A stretch of 64,000 nt of DNA from Pempheris klunzingeri (lineage: Eukaryota; Chordata; Actinopteri; Acropomatiformes; Pempheridae). The position numbers and the translations under genes were made by a program. Location of the stretch: assembly GCF_042242105.1 (NCBI RefSeq), contig NC_092018.1:23030667-23094666 (forward strand), written 5' to 3'. This document shows, piece by piece, positions 45,892 through 59,049 of the stretch (positions within the stretch are counted from its first letter, which is position 1; the number at the start of each line of letters is the position of its first letter). A model generated the notes under the pieces. The model saw only the letters and a program-made list of their open reading frames with translations. It was not told where the DNA came from and did no database searches.

Positions 45892-48154
45892 GTCCACCCT
45901 GTCATCATGGGGTAATTGCCCCATTAAGAAACTAACTGACTGACATCACCACCCTAATTTGTCTTTGCAAGGCAAGTACAGTGCTGCAAGTACAGTGAGT
46001 ATCTACACTTATATTTCCTCATTTTCACCTCATTATATTTTTAGTTAGATGTGGTCAAGCAGAACATGTCCACCCTGTCAGAGTAAAAGATGACTCACAG
46101 AAACAATTCACAGAAATTCTAAATATATTTTAACAGCATGTAGTCCACTTCAACAATCAATCACTTTGCTAGCTGATGGTCCACCATGTGCTTCTTAGAT
46201 GTTAACTTTAGCCAAAAATGTCCATGACAGGGTGGACATTTGTATAGTAGGGTTTCTTTTACATATTCTGATGATGATCATTTAACATTTTTCTCAAACA
46301 AAGTCCATACTGCCAAAAAGGGTGAGTCAGTGGTATGTTTTGAATTGTCTTTTTAGAGTAATGAGTCCAGGTGGAGCGGAGACAGCAAGGCGATATCGGG
46401 AACGCCGTGATGCTGACCCAGACAGAAGACAACAGTACCTTGTTACAACCTTGGCTCACAGGTACACACAAAAGTAGCAGGGAGATATTTATTACCACAA
46501 CATAACTTAACAGAAATATGACCGTTCTAAACAACAAAGGTTTGCTGACCATGTGGTCAGCCAGCAACTCAGCCCCAGAGAGAGAGCAGAAGGACAGACG
46601 GCCTTTTATAAGGTAGGACCACACCTACAGGTGTGGCCAGGCAACTGGACGCCCACTTCTCCAGAGTCAGGACAGGAGGGTAGCAGACACATCAACAAGG
46701 CCGTCACACCCCCCCCCCATAAAGATGAGGGCCCAAAGGGTACTCAATCCACTCCAACCTGACGAATTGGCTCAGCATTTTTTTCTCTCACTGGAATGAG
46801 GAACATAAGGTTTTAACATATTTACATGGCACAACAACCAGATCATTCAAATCTGAAACCTGTTTCACAGAATAAGGACCTGAAAACCTTGCCTGAAAAG
46901 GAGAACCCACCACAGGGAGGTGTCCCAGAACCATGCACTTCAGCCCGGCGATCATACAAGCGCTTCATTTTTCCTTGAACTTGAGGTGAAATTTGTTCCT
47001 TGATCACTTTGGACAACCTTGGGAATACCAAAAGCAGACATGAACTGTGTCAAAGCTTTCATTATAGACTTGGTGGTTATGTTGTGCAAGGGGAAAGCAG
47101 CTGGATCTCTGGTTGTTTGACACATCACTGTAAACAGATACAAACTACCAGATTTGGATTTAGGCAGTGGGCCGACAGTCAATCAACAAATGCTCAAACG
47201 GTTGATCAACTAGATCATCAACTAGATCATTCCCCAGAATCACCTGCACCCCTCGTACTGGAAGGGCAGGACGCACTGCCAGAGCCACTTCTCCTTCCAC
47301 CTGATCTGGAAAGAGAACCACTTTATGCAAAGGTACAGGGAACACACGTCAACCCCACACCTCTAACCAAAATACAGTCCCCTGTAGCAGTATCAGCTGT
47401 AAAAGGCAGCACAGATGCTAAGATGAAAGAGTCTAAGGCACCAGAATCTCTCAAGACTTTAACTGGAACTCTTTTATCCGTTCCTATCAAGGATACAAAC
47501 CCATCACTGACATATTTCTGGTATTCCTAGATCAATTTCCTCAGGCATGTCAGCCTGGCAAAAGTCACCTGATGAAGACAAAGAATTCCTCAGGAAGAAG
47601 CACAGATGGGTATAAGGTAGGACCACGCCCAGGCAACTCCACACCCACTTCTCCAGAGTCAGGACGGAGAACGGCAGGGTAGGAGACACATCAGCAAGGC
47701 CGTCACAACCTAGAAAAAGAGAGGGAGAGATGGCATAAAGACAGAGACACTGGAATGAAGAAGGGTATTAATGAGCTCAGTGAGAGAGAGAAGAGGGCAA
47801 AACGAAAGAAATGGAGGGAGGCAAAAAGGCAAGCCAGGGCCAGGGTCAGGGCCAGGGCCAACTCTCCTGCACTTCCAGAAACTCCTGAAAATCCACCAGG
47901 GTCCTCCAGGTTAGAATGTGGAAGTTTATTAGAAAATTAAAGGATAGTCAACTGTTTTACATTAACAATTATTTTGTGTTTCTGGTAACGCTCTCAAGGG
48001 GAAAGAGTTCGACGGAGCAGGAATGAATTTTAATTTTAACAATAATTTTCTTTTGTAATGTTCACCTCTGTTCAGATAGCTGCTAAATAAATCTACTAAT
48101 GTCAACAGTTAACACATTTTTGTCCACCCTGTGATGTCATTGTCCACCCTGTCA
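45892..48154 (+). mobile_element. Unclassified element with repeated GTCCACCCTGTCA motifs and a split coding region
   Basis: The motif GTCCACCCTGTCA or its reverse complement occurs at 45892, 46068, 46225 (inverted), 48122 (one mismatch) and 48142, bracketing a coding remnant. The first piece opens at an ATG at 46361 ('MSPGGAETARRYRERRDADP'); a highly basic piece lies at 47710-47940 ('ELSEREKRAKRKKWREAKR'). An LTR-type fossil sits between them. The short motif in several copies at both ends resembles the binding-site arrays of DNA transposons, and I recall similar basic proteins in high copy in fish, but I cannot name a superfamily. Boundaries are approximate. Confidence 0.45.
46452..47707 (-). 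mobile_element. Broken Gypsy-like LTR retrotransposon fossil
   Basis: The element runs from TG to CA with a 4-bp ACCT target duplication at 46448-46451 and 47708-47711. Related terminal repeats lie at both ends (about 46452-46708 and 47610-47707), sharing the segment 'CCACTTCTCCAGAGTCAGGA'. Minus-strand remnants between 46843 and 47345 resemble an integrase core ('VVQSDQGTNFTSS') and flanking pol or C-terminal sequence. At about 1.26 kb it is far shorter than a whole element and is broken in several ways. Terminal repeats that differ moderately suggest it is not a very recent arrival. Confidence 0.7.
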
Positions 48155-48499
48155 TTTTGCTGTTTTATGAAAATAAACAAGTTATCTTCACAAGTTAAGA
48201 GACACAAACGTCACAGGATATGAAACCAAATGTAGCTGGAACATATTCTGGTTTATGTCAACCTGAGCATGCAATGTGCAGCTGTATTATATAGCAAAAA
48301 AGAAAGAAATACTATACTGACACGCTAGACAAAAATATATGCATGAATGCTGGACTGGATTGGTATTCTTACTCAGCTCAGACACTCACTATTAAAGGAT
48401 TCAACATCAGGACCAGTAACAACCAAGACTACGAGTCTGCAGCCACGTTGAATCTTTCACAGACAGTGGTGCTGGAGGAAGGACGGTGATCACAGACTT

Positions 48500-48690
48500 A
48501 TTCAAATTCTAATGAATTCTAAGGGGGACATGAATGTCTGTACTAAATTTCATAGCAGCCCATCTAAAAATATTAGGCTCATGGTGGTAAAAGTCAGGGG
48601 AACACCAAAGTCAGTATGATCCATCCTCTGGGAACTATGAATGTCTGCAAAACGTTCATAGAAATGCCAGCACGGTTGAAAACACAATCA
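48500..48690 (+). repeat. Teleost interspersed repeat, copy 3
   Basis: Contains 'GGGGACATGAATGTCTGTAC', 'CTCATGGTGGTAAAAGTCAG' and 'CATCCTCTGGGAACTATGAA', the tail cassettes of the family at 5160-5655 and 20940-21225. Confidence 0.6.
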
Positions 48691-48739
48691 AGTCATCCCC
48701 CTGTTTGTCTTCTTCCAACAAAATGTTAACATTTACTTT

Positions 48740-49312
48740 ACAAACAGAGGCTACAGTCCACAAGTCCCCCCCTAAAACAACTCACATTCTATGTCCTGGC
48801 ATAAATGTTTAAGAAGTCCAACCTGGAGAGAATTCAGTTGGAAGTTAAGAATGAGATGTTTTAAAACACCTATAGTGATAGCTAAGTATGAAAAGAAGTA
48901 TTCCCCTCTCTGCTGGAGAGGTTGTGGTCTTATAGGGGACTTTTCTCACATTTTCTGGGATTGCTCTAAATTACAAAAGTTTTGGGGGGAGGTGAAGAGG
49001 GAAATAGGTGAGATTTTGAACTAATTCTGGGCACTGCACCTTCAAGGGGGTTAGGAAAAAACTAATTGTATATGCTCAGAGTTTTGATGTTGATTGCCCA
49101 CAAAATAATCACAGTAAACTGGCTTAAACCCCACCCAGCTACCTCGGACCAATGGGTGCAAAGACTCGTGAAAGACCGTGAACTGCATGGAAAATATAAC
49201 CGCAAGCCTACAACTCCGAATGGACATTTATTTAAAAAGATGGACACCTGTTATAACGTATTTAGCAAACTGATCATACAGTTAGTATTCAACTGGACAA
49301 GCTAAAAAAAAA
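48740..49312 (+). mobile_element. L1-type LINE, 3' end of ORF2
   Basis: The frame at 48791-49021 reads as the C-terminal zinc-knuckle part of a fish L1 reverse transcriptase polyprotein ('WREFSWKLRMRCFKTP', 'CWRGCGLIGDFSHIFWDC'), and the next stretch, in another frame, gives 'VLMLIAHKIITVNWLKP', typical of the region just downstream. It ends near an A-rich stretch at about 49303. Frames are broken between the two parts. Confidence 0.75.
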
Positions 49313-49799
49313 GGAAAGAAGTGAATCCATGAAGGATAGCCCCCCACCTCCTCTGTCATCTATGCTTTCTTTTTATTTGGTCTACACTTGTATTAATGTG
49401 TGTCATACTGTGGGAGACTCACTGTCAAGAGACGCAACTTTGACCATGAACAATTTCAACTCATACCACATGCGAATGTCTTGTCACGCTGCTCAAGCCT
49501 CTCCTGTCCTGTCGCCATTTTGTTCACGAGTTGGCGACATCCATGTCCGACCATTTGAAAAAGACATCACACATCACGATACACTCTATTCAGAGTCATT
49601 CATCATCATACACACATAATCACCTTGAAAACAGATCTACCTATGACATGATGATGACACCTAAACCTGATGAGCTTTTTTTTTTTCCAGACTTAATTGA
49701 GAAACCAGTCAAATACAGAAACAGTTCGACTGTTTGGTCATCTTAGAAGGTGTAGCGTGGGGTGATCGGTTGCGTAGATGGTTTGGGATGAGTGTGGGA

Positions 49800-49965
49800 G
49801 ACTTGTTTTGACTATTTTGAAGAATCTAAAATATAGAACGTGTTTGCATGCTACATAATTCCATATCACGTGTTGTTCCTTCACAGGTTTGCTGTCTTCA
49901 ATATTACAATGTCTACATGTATGTAGAAAATAACCTAAATAAAATAAAACAGTGACTAAGAAGGT
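49800..49965 (+). mobile_element. Tc1/mariner 3' relic, second copy
   Basis: 'CTACATAATTCCATATCACG', 'TGTTCCTTCACAGGTTTGCT' and 'GACTAAGAAGGTG' are the 3' end of the family seen at 22487-23215. It lies about 170 bp upstream of the arrdc1 start and so close to its promoter. Confidence 0.5.
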
Positions 49966-50131
49966 GCTGGCTCTGCCTGTGCAGAGTCACTGGGGCTCCA
50001 CAGGTTCACCTGATGGTGGCTTTCAGCTCGGGTGACGTCACTTGAAGGGGCGGGGACGAAGCGAGGTAAATGCGCGTGCTGTTGGCGGAGCGCACAGGTG
50101 ATCTTCGCTCTGGCTGTGGATCGGGGGAGAC

Positions 50132-53100
50132 ATGGGGAAACTTCAGCAGTTTGACATCACGTTTGACAAAAACAAAGTGGTGTACAGTCCGGGAGACTCC
50201 ATCTCTGGGTCCGTCACCATCAAAGTGAGCCAGCCGCTGCAGTGCAAAGGTAAGAACCCGACCTCCGCGCACCTGGTGGGAAAACGTCGCCGTCGCTAAA
50301 CAAGGAAGTAGGTCACTCTGCCCAGATTACACAGGGTGGAGCTCAGGCCTCCCCCTCTATGATTTTATACCCTATATCTCCTATTAAACCCCTATAATGT
50401 TGGCAGTCCGCAGAGCTCCGTGTCTGCGATAGTTTAAAGTTTAAAGTGACGTTTGAAGGCCCTTTAGTCATTTTCTCCAGCATCACCACAGTTAAATGTT
50501 CCCACTGAGTGATTCTGGGCTTCAGGGGGACAGGATCCCAGAGAGAGGGCCCTAACAGGGGTTTCTGAAACCCTGAGGCCATGAGTCCATGTCCTCCATC
50601 CCACAGAAGGGTTAGATTCCTAACTTTAGTTTGAAGTCTAAATGTTATATCCATATAATGAACTCTGGCACAGTCTGTAAATGTGACCTTCCAACACGAA
50701 GGGGTCTGTCCTGAGTCCTGTTTTCACCTTTATGACATAATATATTTCAAATAATTCACGGTGTCTTCATGTTTTATAGTCAGCCTATAAAAGGAAGATC
50801 TTTCAATGTGTCTAGAATTATTCAACGTTGGATAAACTGAGTCTAGAGCAGCCTGTAACATATCCACCCTGATGGAATGTGGGCTTAAAACCCTCAAAAG
50901 GTAAATCTGAGGAAACAGGCCACTGATCATGCCCTGTTTCCTCAGTGGTAGCTGTCACTGTGATCCCTTGATCTGTATGTGTGTGTGTGTGTGTGCTTTA
51001 TTATACTGTGATGCTCTTTGTGAATAGGAGGCCAGAAAGACGTTGGATTAGTTTCACACATGTGACATGTTGGAAATCTTGGATCAGGTGTTTGCTGCAG
51101 CGAATGCTCGGACAAAAGGACTCAGCGGTCTGACTGATTCCATGCAGGCCTTACATTTTGGTTTATGCATTTCACCAATGCACTTGTTGATTATTGGAGA
51201 ATGTCTTCCCAGTTAGGTCTTCAGTTGTTTATAGATTGCACTTTAGGCTGCACTTTACTGCCTTTTATCGTGTAGCCGATAAACACAGACCAAAACCAAA
51301 GGTGGTCAGAGTGGAAAATGGAACTTGGAACTGGAAAAGTGAGAGACTGGTCCTTCCGTCTCATCTAAATGCTTTTATTTTGAAAGACCCAGGGGGCTCT
51401 ACCGTCACAGATGAAAGAGAACATATTTGCATGCAGTGTGAAGAAAAGGGAGAGTGCATTCGTTACAGCTGTACCCTTTCCCACATTGTTTCTGACACAA
51501 TGTCAAAGTTTCCCTACAATTCCAGCGAAGGAATGTAGCACGTAAATGCCACCTCACCGTGGGAGCGACAAAAGCTGCTCACTTCTTTAAAAACAAGTTT
51601 TTTTTAGTGCAGTTTCTGCCCAAATCCTAACATGCCACTTTCTCCTTTTTCAAGTGTTTGTTGTTTCTTTGTGTTTTTTTTTTTTTTGAAATGCTGAGAG
51701 CAGCTTTTATGTATTTGGGAGTTTCTGTTTGAATGCTGGCGGAGCCTCCAGTCTGTTGACATTCCTCTTCAGGTAAAGCTGGTCAGACGGAAGGTTTCAC
51801 CGTGGAAACAAACTCTCTCACTACGCAACAGTTTGAATCATTGATGGATTATGAAGTGGGTTGGGTCCTGAGATAAGAGACACATTACTGGGCAAATATC
51901 GGCATTGTATTAAAAATCAAATGTGCTTCAATCACTGTGGTACACCTCAAATACAATGGATATGATAAGGTCACTAAAGGACAGTTTCAATGTTCAGAAA
52001 TATATAATCTTTGGTTTCATGGTATTTTTAGACTGAAAATAGTATAAAAGTAGCACTGTAGTAATCTTTAGTCTAGGCAATATGGTTGCTGTATGTGGTT
52101 TTGGGATCATTAATTCCCAATGACAGGAAACCTTCATCCTACAGCAACCAATGGTATAATGATATTACCTACTGCTTTCAGCTTTACAGTATTTCAAAGT
52201 GAATTTTACATTTACTAATCATCCTGACTACGTAGTGAGACGACACTGTACGCATTGTAGTGCACCAGAGCTCTTGTTACAAGTTTTCTTTAGCAAAAAA
52301 AAAAAGTATAGAATCAAAGGCAAGCTAGTCAAGTTTCTGAATTTATGAAATGCCTTTTTTTCTTTTAAAATAGACGAGAGCTCTTTCTGCCTCAACCTTG
52401 TCTTCTGGGTTTGGCTTTAATCGTACCTACCTTGCTACACTACAGCGCGGCCAATATGAAGATGAAAGGTGAGAACAAGCTCACCCGGATCACTCTGGAT
52501 ATTTAGACTGAACATCATTTAGTTACAGAACTAGAGGTTTCACATCATTATTAGGCGTCTATTCTCCTCCCTCTCTCTTTCTCCGGGCTTCGGTGTAGCA
52601 CACTTTGCTTCTGTGGTTCCGCCCAGAGACGACGTTAATGGCCCTGCCTAATGACTCATGGGAAGAGTTTCATCCTCCAGCTGCTCAGAAATGTTCCTGG
52701 GCTAACGCCTCCAATGCTGTGTGTGTGTGTGTGTATTCTTATCTGCAGACATCAAGGTGAGCTGCAATGGCTTCTGTGGCGTCACCAATAAGGTCAACGA
52801 CACGGCGTGGATGGAGGAGGAACAGTACTTCAACAGCACCATCTCTGTGGCAGACAAAGGTACACTGCCCAACAGCTGAAATGCTAATATCATGTGAAGT
52901 AAAAGTGGTATGGTTAACAATAATTGAAGTGTAAAGACGGTAGAAGTGAAGGTGCCCTTTTTCCCACTGTGGTACAGCAAACAGCCCTGAGGCACATTTG
53001 CCTGGTGGGAAACAGCGGGGCGATTGTTACTGTTTCCACTGACGGATCTTATCTGTGCTCTCTGTGTCCCATACAGGAACCCTGAAACCAGGAGAACACC

Positions 53101-56100
53101 CTTTTCCCTTTAAGTTTCTCATCCCAGGTAGGAGCGTGGATTGACGGGATGAACACACACACTCTTTCCTGTGTTTGTTTTTGCGTGTTTTGCCCGGGCA
53201 TCTCACAGCCTGACAGACAGACGAGTCCTGGCATGTCGGTGTTTACCCTGATTCTCGTATGGTTCCGCAGTCGTGAGGATGGGACTCTTCTCCCATCAGT
53301 CACTGGGGCTTATGAGCGTTGTGTGAAGCATTTCACGGATTTCCATTATTTGTTCGAACAAGTCCAACTTATAATACCCAAGGCTGTGCTTTGGATCGAC
53401 CACTTTAGATGAACATTTGTACTGCTCCACTTTAAACCTGCTCTAATCAATATTTTGACAACACAATAGAGCCAGTGTCTTGTGTAATGTGAAGGGTGGA
53501 AGAGACCCCAGAGAATTATCACTAACCAAGTTTCCCCTCGGCTCTGCAGACCTTTGGAGCCTCTTTTAATGTAGTGTTGTGGTATTAGGGCCGCAGCTTG
53601 CCTGATTTGTTTCCACGCCGCTCCCATTAGCAGCAGTAGACGGCTGTTTATAATGAAAAAGCTCTGATAAACTCACTGTACGCTACCTGCTCAGCACCAA
53701 ACAGCAGACAGATAAGATTTGTATCTTTAGTGACTGTCTATCTCTCGTTCATCAGCTCAGTAGGTATCTGCTTCCTGCTGGTAACTCACGACAGTTTCTT
53801 TGCTGAGCCGTTCTCAAATGTTGGCAGCACTTTCTCTGTGTAGACCAGCTCACTAGCTTTACCCTTGTGGAAGACTGCGGTCATTCACGACGAGCGCACA
53901 GGTACGCAGGCACATGCAGGTCGGACAGAATGAAATGTTTTGACAGGCGTATTACAGGCCAGCTGCCAGCAGCAGCCACAGACACTAGGTCATCTTAGAC
54001 ACAGACACTTTTTTTTTTTTTTATTTCGTCCAACCATTTCATTTATTGCTCGCTGTCATAAGAATTTCCACAAATATAAATGTTTCTGACCTTGCTCTTA
54101 AGCTTTACTGAGCTCTGGAAACATGTGGCATCGCTGAAAAAGAAGTTGTACATGCACACTTAGTTTGAGTCTTGACGGCACAGCGAAGCTTTCTGAAGTA
54201 TCATAACTTGCGATTTGACTTTTTCTGTTCAAGGTTTATTTTCTGAGATGATCATTCTACTGTGATTTATGAAAGTGACACAGACATTGCGCTTGTATGA
54301 ATGTTAGTTAGAACCGCTACAGTTCCCAGTAGTTTGAGAGATAAGAATACTTAAATCACCACTACAATGTATTAAAATGAGACATGTGTATTGACATGTT
54401 TAAGATGGATCTTTTAGTGTTTCAGAGATACAGAATGAGAACATGACTGACGATGTTTTGCAATGGAGTATTTGAATAAAAGAAGAGTGGGGTGTGTCTC
54501 CTCTATCGCTGAGATTTCCTTATCCCATCACCAATAACAGACCTGTCACGTGAGTGACAGCAGCAGCTTACTCATTACAGTGCAGTCTGTGAGAGCCCTC
54601 CCTGATGACATCAGCACATTGCATATGGACTCCTAAACAACAATAACTGAATATGAATTGTGGCCAAACCGTGACTTTATCATTTTAATTGACTGAGATA
54701 TTTGATTTTGAAATATTACCTTCATATTTCTAATAATTGGTTAGAAAATCAGCACAGAATTGAAATGTATAGAAAGACTTTGGTGCCTTACGGTGAAGAG
54801 ATTAATATTTTTTGGCATTTTTTTAGCATAGTCTTGATTGTTGGAGAACAGCACACCTTGACCTTCGCTTCCTGTCTACACGCCGTTTCTATGGTTATTT
54901 GTGAGGGGCGCATGCATCAAAGAACACAGCCTGCCCTTGTGTTCGGCCTTTGTTAGGCCACTTATCTGCCGGAGCTCATTTTTCTCTGCAGTGTGGTGAG
55001 GAATGCCACAGAAACTCAAAAGCAACCCAACCGGTCTTTTAACGGCTGTGAATCTAAATCTGTCACGTGAAATATGTGTGTGCTTTGACCGTCAGAGTGC
55101 CTGCAGGTGCGTCAGCACGCTCTCTGTAGTCTTGTTTTCATGTTTACATGAAAAGTCAGGAAAAGGAACTTTGTCATTCGTCGGGCTTTGAAAGGTTATG
55201 TAATATGAATGTTGTGTGTGTGTGTGACTGAAGAGCATTACCATCTCATACACTGTAAACACAGCATCCATTCTCAGCTGTGATCAAATCATGGTCACAT
55301 TGCTATTTTGCAATTATCAACTTTCTTAGTGAGCAGCAACCTAACTCTCTAAATCCAGTCTTAAAGATGATCAGGAAAATGGGACACTGTTCTAGCAAGC
55401 TGTTGGTCTCTGCATGCTCCTGTGTGATAAAACTGACACGTACTTGCTTTCTTTCCGCAGCCTCTGCTCCGACATCTTTTGAAGGCAACTATGGTAGGAT
55501 CATTTACAGAGTGAGAGCTTTTATTGACACACCGCGATTCGCCAAGGACTACAACACAGAGAAAGCTTTCTACTTGCTAAGCCTTCTAAACCTGAATGAA
55601 GTGCCAGACATATGGGTGAGACATGATCAGACGTGTGTGTGTGTGTGTGTGCATCGTCAATATTTGACCGGGTAGACCAACACATGAGGTCTTCAGGGTC
55701 AAAATCACCAACATTGTTTTTGGTCCATTTAATCACAGTTTGTGGTTCAGAGGTAGTTTTGTGTTGGAACTATTAAATCTGCCCTGTACTTATGTGCAGT
55801 GTCGCCATTTATAGCACAGGAGTCTGATACGTCCCGTGAATACATTTATTGTTTCGGTCTTCATACATTCACAGTGGTGCCAAACCTGACAACATCCAGA
55901 GTCCTAAGTGAGAAGTCTTAACTGGGAAGTTGACTTGGGACTTCATAACTGAGACCAATAATTCCACGGTCAAGACCGACACGTCCCAAGTCCAGTCAAG
56001 ACCAGCAAGTCCACATAATAAATGGTTTATGTAACACTTTTAAAATGATCAGGTGTGGCTTGGTCTGGCCCCTGGCTTTATAGGCCAGGGCCCTTCAGGT

Positions 56101-59049
56101 CATTTGAAGGTCGAGGCTTGATTCTAAAGGTAAACGTGTTTGCCATCGGGGTAAAACTTGCAGAATCAGTGACCTCTTTCAAATTTCAAATGAGTGATGT
56201 CGTCTTCATATTGCTTTTACTTGTATTATTGATTTTTATTTACATGTTTGTTGTTATAAGTATTGTTCTTAGCATTAGTAGCAGTAGTGTAATGATATTG
56301 ATATTTCATATAGATGGTAATGACAGTTCAACTGGGATATTTTAACAGCTGAAATTGATGTGAAGCAGCTAATTTTTTTTTCACTTGATAAAAGTTGCAA
56401 CTGTGTTGGTTTGTTGAACTACAAAAGCACACAGTCTACTTGCAGTGTTAGGCTGATGTACCAGACTGGGGCCTCTGTTAACTCACAAATGAGCTCTGGC
56501 CTTGGACACAGAGCAGCTTCCAGAGAGAGCATTAATCATGTAAAAGTTTCATTCTGGCCTTTTGGCAAGTAACATGGGCCATTCCATTATCTGCAGTTGT
56601 TATAATGTGCCTCCTGAGAATTTAAACCAGCGAAAGATAAAATAGTCCTTCTTCTGTTGAGCATTATTTGAATTTTTACTCAGACATTAGCTGAACACTT
56701 TGATGACTGAATGCGATGTGCTGGTGTGCGCTGTTCTTTCCTGCTTGCACAATGGCTGCTGTCTCAAAGTACATCCAAGAGTTGTTTCACTCCAAAGCGT
56801 AGGTATAGGTGTGAGTGGTTGTCTGTCTCTGTGTCAGCCCTGTGAATTACTGGCGACTAGTCTGCCCAATGTCAGATGGAATTTGGATGGATGTGTCTCC
56901 TCCTAAATCTCAAAATGGCATTTGTAGTTTCTTTTTACTTGTGTACTGATTAAACAAATTAGATGCATGTGAATTTATGCGCTTATTCCCTTGGGATTGA
57001 GCTGGGCCTCTGCTTCCAGTATTTATTCTGAGCTGTGGTAACCTCTTGACTCCAGCTCTGCACTTAAGCCAAAGACATGAGAGTGATTTCTGATTAACTT
57101 GTTATCTGACGAGGGAAAAAAAACAAAAGTTTAGTTGAACACTGAGATATTCCTTCAACAAACGCTTGTATCATGATGTTATAACAGCCCCCCTCTCCAT
57201 GCAGGGAACCTGTTCATCTGCAGTGACCCAGCAGTTCACCTACATGCTTGTGAAAACGGGCACAATGGTGCTTAAGGCCCAGACTGACATGAGGGGTTAC
57301 ACCCCAGGCCAGATCATCCAGGTGACAGCCAACATCCACAATCAGTCTGGGAAGACCACCGGCAACATGGTCGCCAGCCTAATGCAGGTAAACACTTTGT
57401 ATAGTCAGGTTATGTTCAGGCTTACAGACCAAAACATATACTAGCATATACCTTCAAATCTTAGTAATCCATTAAATGCCCCATTATGGGCTGCCCCAAG
57501 CCAATACAATGTTTCCACCCTCATTTCTAACACGTTGATTTTTATTCACATTGACTGCCTTCGCGCAGCCCCTGGAGAAATTGTATGATTGACTTTGTGT
57601 ATCTCCATGTCGATGCGTGTTTTCAGAGAGTGACCTATGAGACGAAGAAGCCCACCCATGATTTGAGGACAATAGCGGAGGTGGAGGGCGGTGTAGTAAA
57701 AGCTGGCAAGGAGGTGGAATGGAAGGAGCAGATCATCGTTCCCCCTCTTCCTCAGTCATGCCTCGCTGGCTGTGAACTTATAAAGATTGAATACTATGTC
57801 AAAGTAAGACGTTCTTATCCTGTTATAGCATCAGCAGTAAAGAGGACATGTTTGTCATGCATATGATTGACCTTTATGAGTTTTGGTTTCTAAAGAATCC
57901 AGTATCTACTAGAAAAAGCAGATAAAAGGTTTGTTGGGATAAATTTTCTATTCCTCCAGGAATTGTAAACAAAATTCTCTTTTCCTCTGATAAATCAGGT
58001 CAGTCTCAAGTCTCCAGACGTCATGCTGACATTACCCATCCACATCGGGAACGTCTCGCTAGACAAAAAACTGCACCCTTCCGCAAGAGCAGCTCCTCCT
58101 TCCTCTGCTGCAGCTAAAGACACACCAGCCTCTGCCTTTACTCCTGATGCCTCCAGTTCCGCCACCACTCCCACACTGCCCCCTCGCCCCGCTCCTAAAC
58201 CTGCTCCCCGTCCTGCCGCTCGCTCCAGGATGTCCTCCCATAGCTCCCCCAGTGCTCCTCCAGCTGAGTACCTCCAGGGAGCAGAGGGCGGGACTCCAAT
58301 GAGCGACGGCTTCCCTAACAAGCGCCAGTCTCAGCTGGTTTCACCCAACGCCTTCAGCTACGCTCCCGGCCTCTTTTTCCCTCAGAACCAGCCGCACAAT
58401 GGGTCCAGCACCGCACCCAGTGGATGCACTGGGGCCACAGCACCTTACCCTCCAGAGGGTGCTACCTCAATGCCAATGCCGCTCATCGTGCCTCCAGACT
58501 ACAGCAACTCATCATATCCACAAGGTCAGTTGGCTCGCGCTCATTCTTGACCATCCAGGCTCTGCTCGTGAATGTAGCCTGGTTAAGGATCCAAGCAGAG
58601 AAGAAGGATGTGATTTAGGACGGCACACCTAACCTGCTTTGGAGCAGCCTCAGTTCAGATGTTAAGATCAAATCATATAAAATTGGAGTTGACTGGAGAC
58701 AGCTTTTACCATTGGGGACAAAAGCTTTGTCCGCAATTGGTAAAATGCTGATTTCTGGGTAGGTGGTTAACATGGGGGTTAGGTTGAGGCAAGTAGTGTT
58801 TGTGGTTAGAAAAAGGGTGAAGACTGGGTTTACGGTTACACCAAGGTTAGGTTTATGGAAGTGGTGGTCAGTGGAAGTCTCTAGGCAGTGAATGTAAGTT
58901 AATGTCCCCCCGAGGTGATGGAAACATCTAGCGCTGTCGCCGATGACGGCACATGTGGAAAGTGTGATGTGTAACGGAGTGTTTGTGTCTGACGGTGACC
59001 GTCTCTTACAGAGGCTCCTCCTACTTATGATGAGAGCTGCAACACATGA
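50132..59049 (+). CDS. arrdc1: Arrestin domain-containing protein 1
   Basis: Eight coding exons, 452 aa (human about 433): 50132-50249, 52749-52859, 53077-53127, 55461-55615, 57205-57387, 57627-57803, 57999-58524, 59012-59049; phases agree. An alpha-arrestin of the plasma membrane and endosomes that recruits WW-domain HECT ubiquitin ligases and TSG101, and drives direct vesicle (ARMM) budding in mammals. Arrestin N domain about 1-145 ('VVYSPGDSISGSV', 'APTSFEGNYG'), C domain about 160-290 ('LVKTG', 'DLRTIAEVEG'). The Pro/Ala-rich tail has PSAP (349-352, TSG101-binding type), PPDY (430-433) and PPTY (443-446, ligase-binding type). The last exon has only 13 codons and supplies PPTY, so alternative 3' ends would remove that motif. 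The paralogue (a or b) cannot be told. Introns 1 (2.5 kb) and 4 (1.6 kb) hold no recognisable gene. Confidence 0.95.
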
